A DNA stretch of 64,000 nucleotides from Casuarina equisetifolia. Its lineage: Eukaryota > Streptophyta > Magnoliopsida > Fagales > Casuarinaceae. The number at the start of each line of letters is the position of its first letter. Position 1 is the stretch's first letter. Location: NCBI GenBank assembly GCA_028551475.1, contig CM052355.1, forward strand, positions 17,815,543-17,879,542, in the 5' to 3' direction. The position numbers and the translations under genes are program-made. Below the pieces are notes generated by a model that saw only the letters and a list, made by a program, of their open reading frames with translations, did no database searches and was not told the origin of the DNA. This document shows, one piece after another, positions 49,090 through 60,275 of this stretch.

Positions 49090-51190
49090 TCCTTCAAACA
49101 TCTTCATGCTTGGAATCTACTGCAAGAGAGGCCCAGTTATCAGTCAAACCATTATCCTGTTCGTCCGTCCTGAGTTTGACTTCAGCCCAACCATATAAAT
49201 TACCCCGAGCTAACTTCTTTGTTCAAATTTTGTCAAAATTTTTTACTGTCGAACATGAAACAAATAACAAATGTAATGCTTTTAGTTGTTCACTCTTTTG
49301 CAGCTCGAGGAATTAATATAATTAGCTAAATTTTATTTAACACAACATCAATAACTTTGAACTATCAATTTTATTTAAAAAGCTACATAGAATGATCATA
49401 GAATTAGAATCTACATCATGGTGGCCTTGAACTTATGGAGACCAGTTGGTAATAATATTTAAATAAAATGATCTTTAATTAACCATAAGTTTCAAGACTT
49501 TTTATATATAGTCTTAAACCATAACAAAATGTATTAGAGTTAAACTCATGTCCTGATTTCAAATTATTAACAATGTGACTTGTAGAAAAAAGGGTATTGT
49601 GGAAGTTGGGTAATAGCCTGAAGTGGAGTTGCTGTAGTAGGGTAGATGGGTTGCTAGAGGCATTGGCTTAAAATTGTGATGGTTGTTATGATCGCAAGAT
49701 TGGAATATGGATTATGATGGTTTTTAGGCTTATGGGAGCCTAGGTTAGTAATGATATTCAAATGAAAAAAATATTTAATTAATCATCAACTCTATGACGG
49801 ACATAATAGTTTTAAATCATTACATTACAATTGTTTTCAAAAATAAAAATTGTATCATAAAGGTTTTGCACATTTGCTATTTCTACCTTAATCAATATTT
49901 ATCTAAACGTATGTTAATTATGAATAGAACATGAATAAAATCACCTTATTCTTCTTGTAAGATTAGGTTATATGCTCTTTTGCCAATTTTGTATTTGTTA
50001 AGTTTGTATTTTATATAACCCTGCCTACTTTATATTAACTTATTTAGTTCATTACTCTAAAGTTTTATTTTATCACTGTTTTTCTTTTTCTTTAAAAGGA
50101 AACCTTGATATGAGTTTTGATATGCAGCCGATTATGACGCTCACGTACGGAATAAAGATTATAGGTGTTCCAATATTTATACAAAGCCTTTGCAACCCCC
50201 ATGTCAAGGATGATAATCGAACTTTCATTTTCTTAGTAAAAGGGCAATCCTTCTTTAAAAGGCTACAAAATTGACTTTCATAATGGTGTTATCAGGCGTT
50301 CGCCATTTTCATTTTTCATAGGTTGTGAATGAGCAAGTCGTGCTCCTTGTAACTCACTCTTCGCGGATCAAGTGATGAGTGTAAAAATATTGAGGAAAGA
50401 AAAAGGAAGAAAGAGAAAGAGAAAGATGAAAATAAAAGAAAAAAAAATATGTAGAAGTTCTCATCGTATGGTTCTTACTCAGTGAAAGCTATACATAAGC
50501 CGCATATATAAAGAAATAAAACAGGCCAAATAAGGAAATTATGAAACTACAATCGAATCAAGAAACAAATTTATGAGACTTAGTACAATAAAGAAATGAG
50601 CTTGTGAAGCCTATTGCAATTTGGAAAGAGAATTATCAATTTAAACCTTACACGAATTTGCTATTTTTGTTTTCTTAATTTTCAAACGAGAACAAAATCC
50701 CTTTGGTGGAATGATATCATCTTACTTGGACAATCCTCAACAATAAGGTCATTGTAAGTAGCTTATGAAATATGATCAAGGATAGGATAATGTGAGCTTT
50801 GACTGTGAATAATAATTATTATTAAGTGACATTTTATTATTTAATTTTTAAATAATTGAATTTTGCTTTGTTTTTGTCATTTAAAACAAATTGATGAAAG
50901 AAGGAGGTAATATAAAGACAGTAGTATTATGATTATTATCTTTCTCTAATGAAAGATTAAACAAAATAATAGTAATAATAACTTTTTTTTTTTTTCCAAA
51001 CGACGCGTGACACAGAAGCCCACTCGGCGGAAAGCTCACCAGTTCAGCCGAGAGGCACATGGCGGCAGGCAAAACGACGCCACTTCCCATTTGAGCCCCT
51101 GGCTGACCGACTGGGGCAGCTCCGTTCCCCAAAAAATAATATCCATGTCAAACAAAAGGGCACGATGGGAAACACGAAAAAAACTTAGAA
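49090..51190. other. Intergenic AT-rich DNA, no gene seen
   Basis: No recognisable gene or RNA on either strand. Two short similar blocks (GGAGACCAGTTGGTAATAATAT near 49440 and GGAGCCTAGGTTAGTAATGATAT near 49735, each followed by an AAATGAAA-like and ATTTAATTAA-like stretch) suggest a small diverged repeat. Confidence 0.45.
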
Positions 51191-51192
51191 AA

Positions 51193-51458
51193 GGCGGGAA
51201 AAAGAGCCGTTGCGAAGCAAATCAGCTAAAGTTTTGGCGCCAAAAACCTAAGTTTCACACGGTTTCGTCTGGCTGCCCGTAGAACTTCGGGCAGGCAGGC
51301 CTTTCTTTTTTGTGTATTATAGTATTCGAATTGCGTTGGAGAGCATAGCTTTTTAGCAAATTGTTATTGGCTCACGGGTCTGCCTCTCTCCTTCACAATC
51401 TGAATCAAATATATTAGCAATTTACTCTCTTACAAACTCCTGCTTATAATTTTCCCGC
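51193..51458 (+). promoter_or_regulatory. Three E2F-type sites upstream of the SMR gene
   Basis: GGCGGGAAA (51193-51201), the perfect palindrome TTTTGGCGCCAAAA (51232-51245) and TTTCCCGC (51451-51458) all match the E2F consensus TTTSSCGC on one or both strands. They lie about 405-670 bp upstream of the SMR start codon. Clustered exact matches in otherwise AT-rich DNA are unlikely by chance, and the target is a cell-cycle inhibitor. Binding is not shown. Confidence 0.6.
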
Positions 51459-51490
51459 AAAATCTCTCTCTTTGGTTCTTTCTCTTCCAC

Positions 51491-51515
51491 TCTCTCTCTC
51501 TCTCTCTCTCTCTCT
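51491..51515. repeat. (TC)n microsatellite in the SMR 5' leader region
   Basis: An uninterrupted TC run lies in a CT-rich region before the SMR start codon, typical of plant 5' UTRs. Confidence 0.85.
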
Positions 51516-51862
51516 AGCTTCCCCAAAGAATAGCCTCGCCAAATAAAGACCCTTTTCTCTTATTCCTCCTCTACCTCTCTTTCCAATCCGATTCTCTATA
51601 CTGGTTTTTCTCTTTAGCTTGGCTCGGTTTGTTCTGATTCTCAGACAGAATACCCATCTTTTCTTCAATCTGATTCTCCTAGTATCCCCTTTCGCTTGGT
51701 TTGTTTGTTCTTATTCTCCGATCAAAATCCCGTCTTTCTCTTCACTTTCATCTGCTCTATACCCTGCTTTGTTTAGGGCGGTTTTGATCAAAGGAAAAGC
51801 AATTTCCGTCGGGGCTGCTTCAATTTTTCATTTCAAAAGCTTTACCTTTTTTTATTTTGGAG

Positions 51863-52147
51863 ATGGGAGTGTCCAAGAAGCTGCAAGTGGATGGCGGCCT
51901 AGTACGGCCTTCCTTGAAGCCGATAAGCACGAAATCCAGAGGGAAAGAGAACCAAGACGACGACGAAGGTGCATGTTCAACAACCCCGACAGCAAAAGAA
52001 GCAAGAATACCAGAAAGATTGCCTTGCCCACCAGCCCCAAGGAAGCGCCGGCCTGCTTCAAGATGTCATTTCGATGGAGCTAGGGAGTTTTTCACTCCCC
52101 CTGATTTGGAGACGGTTTTCAAGTTCCATGTCGAGAAAGCAAACTGA
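51863..52147 (+). CDS. SMR6: SIAMESE-RELATED cyclin-dependent kinase inhibitor (SMR6/SMR8-like)
   Basis: A single-exon frame of 94 aa starting [15 protein letters not shown]. It contains the family motifs in order: [17 protein letters not shown] (about residues 38-54), [10 protein letters not shown] (55-64) and [12 protein letters not shown] (about 75-86). The last is the cyclin/CDK-interaction motif shared by SIAMESE proteins. SMRs are plant-specific nuclear proteins that inhibit CDKA/B-cyclin complexes and push cells from mitosis into endoreduplication or arrest. The pattern most resembles Arabidopsis SMR6/SMR8 as I recall them. The first in-frame ATG is chosen; a TTG two codons upstream is not a plausible start. 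It has a long CT-rich leader and no introns, as is usual for the family. E2F-type sites lie upstream. Subfamily naming is tentative. Confidence 0.88.
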   Translation: MGVSKKLQVDGGLVRPSLKPISTKSRGKENQDDDEGACSTTPTAKEARIPERLPCPPAPRKRRPASRCHFDGAREFFTPPDLETVFKFHVEKAN

Positions 52148-55100
52148 GAGTTAAGTTAGTCAATCCAAAAAAAACGAAGCAAGAAAAAAATTAGAGTCGA
52201 GGGTAGCTGGCAATTAGAATTAAGCTTAGGGGTTTTGTTGTGCTCTTTTTTTTTTTTTCTCTTTTGTTTTTATATTTATCTCTTCTCTGTTGTGGTTGGT
52301 GGAGGGAGGCTGATGTATAAAGAAGATATGATATTTAGCAAATGGTTTCTAGTTTTGGATCATGTTTTGGTAATGAGAAGTTCATGATTTTCAAGCTTCT
52401 TGCTTTCGCTGGTGATTCCTTCTTTGTGGTGGAATCACGTTTGTATGATTTCTGTCACTGTTCACTATGTGCTGCTGTATGGGTCTCTCCATCTCAGTTC
52501 ACTACGTACTGCTATATGGTTTCTCTATCTCTGTTCACTATGCTATGTTGTTTATGGCCTAAACAACTGTCGCGAATGACGGGAGGGCTTGAGTTACTTG
52601 CACTCTTGGGATCTCTCTACTCCTCATTTCATGTTTGCGGACACCTGAAATTTTGCAAGGCTGATATTCAGTACCCAAGTTGTTTTTCATTTTCTCTTGG
52701 TGCTTCTGGGGAAGAAGGATTACTTGCCTCGTTTCATGCCTTCCATATCACTGTTCACCATGCGTGGTGGGTTTTGTAAACATGGCTGACACAAAAACGG
52801 ATGGATCTTTCAGAGATACGCACTCTCGGATCCCTCTGTCTTCTCTTTACTAGCTTTGCATGGATTTTTGAAATTTTCAAAGGTTGAGAAAGTTTTGCTA
52901 TTGCATCTCTGCTGCAGTACACATTATGCATCAAGACTCTCGCTCATAAATGCTTTCTTCCTCTCATCAGATATATCTCTCTTCCCACAGCAGTGATTCT
53001 CAGATATGTTTTCAGCTATTTCCGCATCACTTCTGATTTCCTGTTTCCTCCGTTGCTCACGCCATTACCATTTACTTCTTTCATACAGAACACACGTGTG
53101 GTATGTGCATAATAGTCCATTTTTACGAGTAAATACGAAGCTAAATAGCCAAAAGTTGCCCAAACGCATGTAAAAGTAAATCTTTTTCACGGCTGAGATG
53201 CTGCACGGATGCCTCCATAATTGATTGACCATGACAAATACCTCACAAGTCATCACAGTCGAGGCCAAGTACCTTTTTATGCTCTGCCACACTCTTTAAT
53301 TTCCTTCTATGCCCCACCTCACCTGGAACTCTATGCAAAGCCAAGTTCCTCGTAATGCTTCTCTGATAATAAAAAGACAAACGAATATGAGGTGATGAAT
53401 TAGCATCCTAGGTGGGGTTGATGGTTTGATTGGTTGTTTGGTACATCTTTCAAATTAAAATGCTCAAGCCCATGATGACAGAGACGCTTTCCTGAATTCG
53501 GTCTTTGATACGGCACATTGATGCTTCTGCGGATAAGACTTTAGTCATGTTTATCACATAACAAACTTCCAGTTGTTTATTTTTAGAGTTGACAGGATAG
53601 GTTAAGCAGGATCAAGGGATATGCTTAAAAGTAAAGTGGGAAGTAAAACCTCATCTGAGGTTCTCTTTGCATTAAACAATAGATATAGGGATCAGGGACC
53701 CTTTGAGGAAACATACAGTAAAGTTGTACTAACAATTGGATTCTTACTTTGTCAGATTGTGGTCGTTTTGGATTTACATTAGCATGGGGGTCACTGTAAT
53801 GGTGTAGTTGGACGCCACCTGAGGCAGGCTGTTCGTATTTTCTGGTAATTACTTCTTCAACAGAAAATCTTTACCCTCACGCTTGTTTCCTCTGGGGGAG
53901 CAGCAGATTTTGCAAGCAAATATTCATGCCGCTCAACAGTGTTAAAGATTTTGAATGAAGCTAAACCTAATTGGATGACACTAGGTTGAAAAGGAAACTC
54001 TGCTTTTGTAACCAAATCCTAATTAAATAACAGGTCACAATTATCTATACTTGCAAATTGTATCAGATTCTGCAGTCATTATCCACTTATAAACTTGCTG
54101 CCCCTTATCCCTGAATTCCTGCCTCTCAACTGTGCAATGACTCTTATTTTATTAATTGGTCCTTTTGTGACAGCAAGAAGTCACAAGCCGTGTCAGTTTT
54201 TTATTGGGAGATTGACAAAATCGAATAGGGAGGATATTCATTGTTAAGAAAAAACAGTAGATCAGCAGCAGGTGGTAGCCTTGTTTGGCTTTATAGCTAG
54301 ACCTTGTCGCAGTTGCCAGGCTAAGTCCGGATGATGTTGTGTTCTCTCGTGACAATACAATTTGTAAGCAAATTCAATGCCAAAGCAAGCAATCCTTCCT
54401 TTGTGATATAGCGTCGATGAAATGCACTTTGTTTTTCACTAAACTATCCAGGTGAATGACTTCTGCTTGTCGTCTTCGAATCCTCTAAACAAGTCCTTAA
54501 ATCTTTCACCTTGATTTGTTAGTAGCAGGGGCCGCCCAAAACACAAAAGAAAAAACATCCAATTTGAGGAAGACAAAATCATACCTACTTTTCTTTGTTC
54601 AAATGGATTAACTAAATGTTCTTGGGGTATGTTCCGGATCTGAAGTATTAAATATGCAAATTATCAATGAATTAGCCTCCTTACACCACGAACAGTCAAC
54701 TTCACAGACAAAAGATATTTCCAGACATACAAGGATACCGAGGGTTTCTACATAACAAATTCTTTGAGCAAAAGCAAGGCATTAGTGTTGCCTAAGCATG
54801 TGTTTATTGTTCCTAACCATGTGGGTTATTATTCGCAGCCGGATCATAAGCCTAAGCTTGAGGCAGCTGCCAATGGGACCACTGTTTTTTTTTTTTGTTT
54901 TTTTGCATCCCAATTATCTAGCAAATATAAACAAGCATTGTTCAATTCAGGTGGTCATAATTCCAACAGAAGCATTAAATAAATATGAGCACTAGAAGAG
55001 ACAAAGATTCTTATTGGCTTCGTAGGCTGGAGAAATACAGTACATACCCATGTGAAATCTCAAAAAAAAAAGAAAAAGAAAGCACATGGAAGTCAGTGAA

Positions 55101-55590
55101 ATACGAAGCAGTAGATTATTAGAGGAGTATAAATAAAGAAGTGAAGAAAGCAAATACAGTGGATGAGAGAGAGCAGGGAGGGAAAGGGAAGGAGAGCCAT
55201 GATTAGGGGGAAAGAGAAGGAGTATAATAATAGTAGATTTTTTTAGGCAAAAGAGAAGGGAATCCGATGTATGAAAGAAAGGAGTCTAGACATGTACACA
55301 TGGGGCTGCAAGGGAATCCTAAGAAGACGAGAGATTGTAACTTCTTCTTTGGAATAATGGCGTTGAAAAATGGGTACTTTATTTTCTCCACACACACACA
55401 TAAACACACGCACATTCGATACAAATCAATCATCGACTTTCGTACCCTTTTTTTGGTCGTCCAAGCTGACTTTAGTTTAACGCGGTTTCGGCCTCCTCCC
55501 CCAGCCCTAGAACCCCAGAACGCCAGTCCTAGCCCACCCCACTTTGCGGGTCGCGGTGTGGGGGTGGGGGGCTGCTGCCCGAGCTGCCCG
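52148..55590. other. SMR 3' UTR and intergenic DNA
   Basis: A degenerate short tandem repeat at 52460-52550 has three copies of GTTCACTA(T/C)GT-type units, 35-38 bp apart. Otherwise nothing is recognised. Minus-strand sequence from about 55240 down to 55000 is CT-rich and leader-like, consistent with a leftward transcript starting near 55.6 kb, but no coding exon follows that I can identify. Confidence 0.4.
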
Positions 55591-55598
55591 GGTTTTTT

Positions 55599-55644
55599 GG
55601 CGGGAATTGAAACCCTCAGTCTAGAAATTTGGTTTGGCGCCAAA
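55599..55644. promoter_or_regulatory. Orphan pair of E2F-type sites
   Basis: GGCGGGAA (55599-55606) and the perfect palindrome TTTGGCGCCAAA (55633-55644) are 27 bp apart in a short GC-rich island (about 55480-55680). The arrangement closely resembles the pair upstream of SMR. No adjacent coding gene is recognised. Confidence 0.5.
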
Positions 55645-58600
55645 TAAGAAATTGTAGACCGCGAAAAGCGGGCTTTGACGGCTAAGCTTATCTCTTCGTT
55701 ATTCCAAAGCAGGCATGTCAGCATTTTCATCTTTTACGCGTGGAAATTATCAAATTGCTACCGCGTGTTGAATCTGGACCGTTGAAAGTATACGGAAGTG
55801 GGCACCCACGTGATGGGTTTTCGAGGGACAGGACATTCTAGGTTTATCCGAGGCCGTCGAATTTAATTGACCTTTTCATTTCGTTTTCGCCAGTAATTGA
55901 AGGACGTAGTCGTTCTGATGCCTTTAATCTCTCTCTCTCTCTCTCTCATTTCGTTTATATTTGACAAATACACAAAAGTCACGAGGATGAGATTTAGTGT
56001 TACGCAGCTGTTAGAGATCAGAGTTCCATAACAAAGAATAAAAAGCTTGTTATTAAGCTAGATGAAAAAAAAAATTCTTTTAATCTTGAACTAATTTTTA
56101 ATTTAGATTTTACATCTTTTAATAAAAGCCTTAGGAGAAGGAAATACTTTTAGAAAAAAAAAAATAAAATGATGCTGTTAGGTAAGCGTTGCAGCAGTCA
56201 ATTAAAAAAGGCAACTCAAGATAACGTGTACGTCTCAATGATTGAATCTATTTCCTTGTTCCAAAGCCTGATTTTGGTCAAGTGATTCATGAACAAGCAC
56301 CAAGAATTGTCTCTTCACGTCAATGCTGGGAACATTCTGAGTTAGCCACTATTAAAATCAACTAGGAACTTTCTTGATGACGAATATTTCAGAATCTACC
56401 CATATCCTAACTCTTCTAAAACTTTAAATTCAGAAAAATAATTTTATCCAATAAAATACTTAATTTTGATAGTAATTTTAAAGCTAAGACTATTTTTTGG
56501 TTGTTCCTATTAGGAAACATCCGGAGGGGAAACCATGACCCATGACAACGGGGCAGGCTCGAGCAATGGACCGAAGGAAGAATAATTCCTTAGCTTCCTT
56601 AAAAGCCCAATTTATTATTGAGCTTAGAGATATTGATGAGCTGGGGAAACAAGATCATGTCCACAGTCAATTTTTTGCAGTGAAAATGGGAGGACAGCCT
56701 TCCATTTGAAGGTCATGGACCCTCCACATTTGGAAGATGCCACCACCTCACTTGCTAATGGGCCTGTTACAATCAGACACCCAAACGTGAAGAAAAGGAC
56801 ACCCTGATGGATTTGGCAATGCACAAGTAAAGCGCATGAACGGTGACCACAATAATTTTTTTAAATAAAAGAAGCAAAATAAGATAGTGTATGTGTACCA
56901 GAAATGAAGCTTTCTTAATAGGAGACAAAATATTGGAAAACGTGGATGAGTTAGTTCACGGCTCCTCTATGATGGGAACCGCTGAACTACACCTCTTAAG
57001 GCTTCGTCATTGACAGTGCCAAGCACTAATAAATACTAGAAAGGAAACCCAGGTAGTATTTTAATCCAGTCCGAAGCTTAAGACTTAAAAAAAGCGAGCA
57101 ATCAGTGAGTTCGTGAACAAGCTCACGGATCTTAATGAATCCAGAAAGCCTTTGAGAAGTCCAAAAGCCTATGGGTTTAAACTCTCAACCTCCATCAGCT
57201 CTATTTCTACTTTCTAAGACCATCTTACAGCGATTATAAATGGTTACAGACTAGTCTCGTAACAACAGACAAGCCCCCTTTTGTTTCAACTCATTGACAT
57301 AAGCTTGGAAGTATTTAGGTATTGATACCAAAAAGCAGTGCATTAGAGGGAAGTAGATGTGAAATGATTGACGAGTTCTTGAAATTATCAATACAGGAGA
57401 TGACTACTCAATCGCCATATAAACTCTTGGCTTTCCTGGTTTTTATCTTCTTCTGGTGAAAGGGTTTCAGAGAGGGAGGGACTGATATACAGATTATCAT
57501 CCGTATAATATAGGATCCTGTTCCACTTGGAACTGATAATTATAATCATAAAAAGAGAAGCTTTTGTCTTGTATGCATGCAAACCCAGAAACGCTGCTTA
57601 AATGAAATCAAATGTCCCAAAACTTTATCCATTCGGCACTATAGTATTCAAAAATTAATAACAGAAGGATGGAAACGCAAAGGTCAACCATTAACGAAGG
57701 GGAGAGTAGAGATCCAGGGAGATGGGACTGCCAATAACTGCAAAAGTTCAAGCAACCAGAAAGCATGTGACTGTTACAACCATCAAACAAAAATCTCTGG
57801 GCCAAGTATTCATTCCCATGATCTCGGGATGTAAAGCAAAAAGTTCTCCAAAAAGATGGTAGATGTGTGCCAATTGCGTGAATTGTTGCTCACTTTAAAT
57901 TCCATACCCAGCAACTATTCAAGGATTTCTGGTTTCATTGTCCCAATAAGTTCAAATTAAGTACTGGACCTTCGATACAGATGGAGGAGTGCCAAATAGA
58001 AAGTGTACTATCTGTATTAAAGGGCAATTCTTATTGCACTTGCAGACCCAAGTTCTGAATTTTTTTCATTGTTGAGCAGAACTGTTCGGAGACTATGTAT
58101 ACATCCGACTCAGGCACACCCAGTCCACCATATATTCTTGTGATTCAAGAATGCATCCACTATCTTGTAATCTCTGAGATTTGAAAGCAACCATTCACTT
58201 AACCACTACTCTGCAAAACATCTATAAGCATTAGCACCTACCACGGACCACAATGAAATTGGATTAATGAACTGCATTCATGTCCCTCGAGTCCTTGCTA
58301 GAAAAGACATCTACCAACCGACATTTCAGTTACAGGTATAAAGACTATACAAGCTGAATTGGGTCAAATTGGTGTATCACTCCAGCTTGGCTTGTATTCA
58401 ATGTTCATTTCTAGTAGGTGCAAGTTATCAGCACAAATTTATTATGCGAAAAAATAGGGTATCAATCATCCATAAATTGAACATATTTTGCACCTCAAGC
58501 ACTGATCAGCGGAATACTCGGACAATAACTTAATGAATGAAACTTCGAAAAATGTATTAGTAGCATGAATATTAATGAAAAGATATAGCTGCCAGAGTGC

Positions 58601-58850
58601 TAACACGACAAGGAAGAACTACTCGAGCATCCACAAACGCCCAAAGCTTATTAACGGATTGTAATCTATCAACATATGCATTTACATAATTATTCGAGCG
58701 AGAAGTTGCTGTTTGTGTTCCAGGACATTAGCAACAGGAATTCAGAAAAACACTTGAGGCAAATGGTTGAGTATTTACCTGTTTCGATTGAAACTTATAT
58801 TAACCAAACAAAAAAAAAAAAAAGCTGCTCTTCAGCAGCCAATGATACAA
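55645..58850. other. Intergenic DNA, no gene seen
   Basis: A (TC)n run lies at 55929-55947, plus scattered short open frames without domains. The right end holds the 3' UTR of the F-box gene. Confidence 0.45.
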
Positions 58851-60275
58851 CTAAACAATAACCTCAATGAACTTGTTCGATGCCCATGTCCTTGCAACAT
58901 CCGAAAGCTTGCTTTCCTCAACCTGCACCTGTCTTAAGTAAGGCGAATTCAGAACAAATAACTCCACCGCCTCAGCCTCAATCCGGCAACAGTTCATGAT
59001 ATCTACATTTTCCAAACGCTTGCAACGCTTGAGCATTGAGAACAGGGCCGCATTGGAAAGCCCTACACACCCTCTCAACCTCAAATCAATAAGACCATTA
59101 CACGAAGCTAGCATCGAAATAAATTCCTTATCATGTAACATTTCATTGTAGGACAAGTCCAGTTTTCTCAATTTCCTCAAATTCTGCCCCAGCGAGGCAA
59201 GCAACCCCTGTTCTCGTTCCACAACATCACAATTTATCAGCGCCAATTCTTCGAGTTCAGAACTCCTGGCAGTCCCAAGAGCCTTAAGGCCTTCACCAGT
59301 TACAAGACAACAGCTTTGAAGCCTAATACTCGAGAGACCCCGGAAACTCACCGCAACGGCCGAGAGGTGATCGTTATTAAGGTCAAGAGGCAAACGAAGA
59401 TCAAGTTTTTGCAAATTGCACCTGCACTGGCTAATGAACCTCAGCAGACCCTCTCTACTTCCGCCGTCATAAACCAGTAGAGAACTTAGAGAATTGCAAT
59501 TCTCCGCCAATTTCAATAGTACCACATCAACTACAGTCCTACATTTCCGGAGCTCCACCTCTTCAAGGCCCTGTAAGCACCTAGCAAAAGACGAAAAATG
59601 CCCTCCATCCCCAATACCTTCACAGCTCCGTAGCAGCAATTTCTTAAGCTTTCTGCAGCTCCGCCATAGCCAACTCAACGCCCAATCATGTGCTCGAATT
59701 CCCGATAAACAAAGACTCTCCAAGCCCAGTTCTGCATCAAAATCCTCATTTTTCCACAACCCACATTCCTTAGCCAACTCAATTTCTTGCTCAAGTCCTT
59801 CCCCAGTGCAGACAAAGACTGATAATTCTCTTAAAGCAGGAAAATTCACAAGCCAACAGAAAAAGACAGGCCTTGAGAGATTAATACAGAGAGAGGTGAG
59901 GTGGGTACAGGTTGAAGAGAGAGAATTCAGAGAGGAAAGAGAGATAGGGCCGACCAGGAACCTCAAAGTATGAAGCTTGGTACAAAAGGTACGGATTTTG
60001 AGGAACAGGTGGTCCGAGAAAGTGGTGGCTGTGGGGGAGTCAGAGGAGGGGACAAGGGAGAGGGAGAGAAGAGAAGGGTAGTGGGAGAGGAGAGAAGACA
60101 AGGCAGGGATTGTTGAATTGAGGGGACTAAGGCGAATAGATAGGGAGGTCTTGGAGGTCCGGAAGAGGTGGAGCCAGCGTTTGGAGACCAAGGAGACTGA
60201 AAGAGATGAAGCGGGTGATGGTGGAAGCCTTTGGAAGATTTCCTCGAGGAGTTCATCACACAGCATGTTGTCCAT
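58851..60275 (-). CDS. F-box / leucine-rich-repeat protein (SCF substrate receptor)
   Basis: An intronless frame, 474 aa from the chosen start (MDNMLCDELLEEIFQRLPPS). The F-box occupies about residues 1-45, with LPPSPASSLSVSLVSKRW and its conserved VSKRW core. It is followed by a long series of LRRs of the cysteine-containing type, for example LKKLLLRSCEGIGDGG, LEEVELRKCRTVVDVV, LRKLDLSYNEMLHD, LIDLRLRGCVGLSNAA and LENVDIMNCCRIEAEA. The protein ends in SKLSDVARTWASNKFIEVIV. F-box/LRR proteins bind SKP1 and present substrates to SCF ubiquitin ligases; the target here is unknown. The same frame stays open upstream to an ATG at 60512, adding 79 residues that are low in complexity, so I prefer the internal start beside the F-box. 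No frame breaks. Confidence 0.88.
   Translation of the reverse strand: MDNMLCDELLEEIFQRLPPSPASSLSVSLVSKRWLHLFRTSKTSLSIRLSPLNSTIPALSSLLSHYPSLLSLSLVPSSDSPTATTFSDHLFLKIRTFCTKLHTLRFLVGPISLSSLNSLSSTCTHLTSLCINLSRPVFFCWLVNFPALRELSVFVCTGEGLEQEIELAKECGLWKNEDFDAELGLESLCLSGIRAHDWALSWLWRSCRKLKKLLLRSCEGIGDGGHFSSFARCLQGLEEVELRKCRTVVDVVLLKLAENCNSLSSLLVYDGGSREGLLRFISQCRCNLQKLDLRLPLDLNNDHLSAVAVSFRGLSSIRLQSCCLVTGEGLKALGTARSSELEELALINCDVVEREQGLLASLGQNLRKLRKLDLSYNEMLHDKEFISMLASCNGLIDLRLRGCVGLSNAALFSMLKRCKRLENVDIMNCCRIEAEAVELFVLNSPYLRQVQVEESKLSDVARTWASNKFIEVIV

Noticed and set aside
51619-52083. A 154-codon plus-strand frame overlapping the SMR coding sequence
   Set aside because: It is out of frame with the SMR motifs, begins in the CT-rich leader and shows no domain.
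55203-55730. A 175-codon minus-strand open frame
   Set aside because: It spans a GC-rich island, CA-repeat sequence and CT-rich leader-like DNA, with no domain or conserved feel. It is better explained as promoter/leader sequence.
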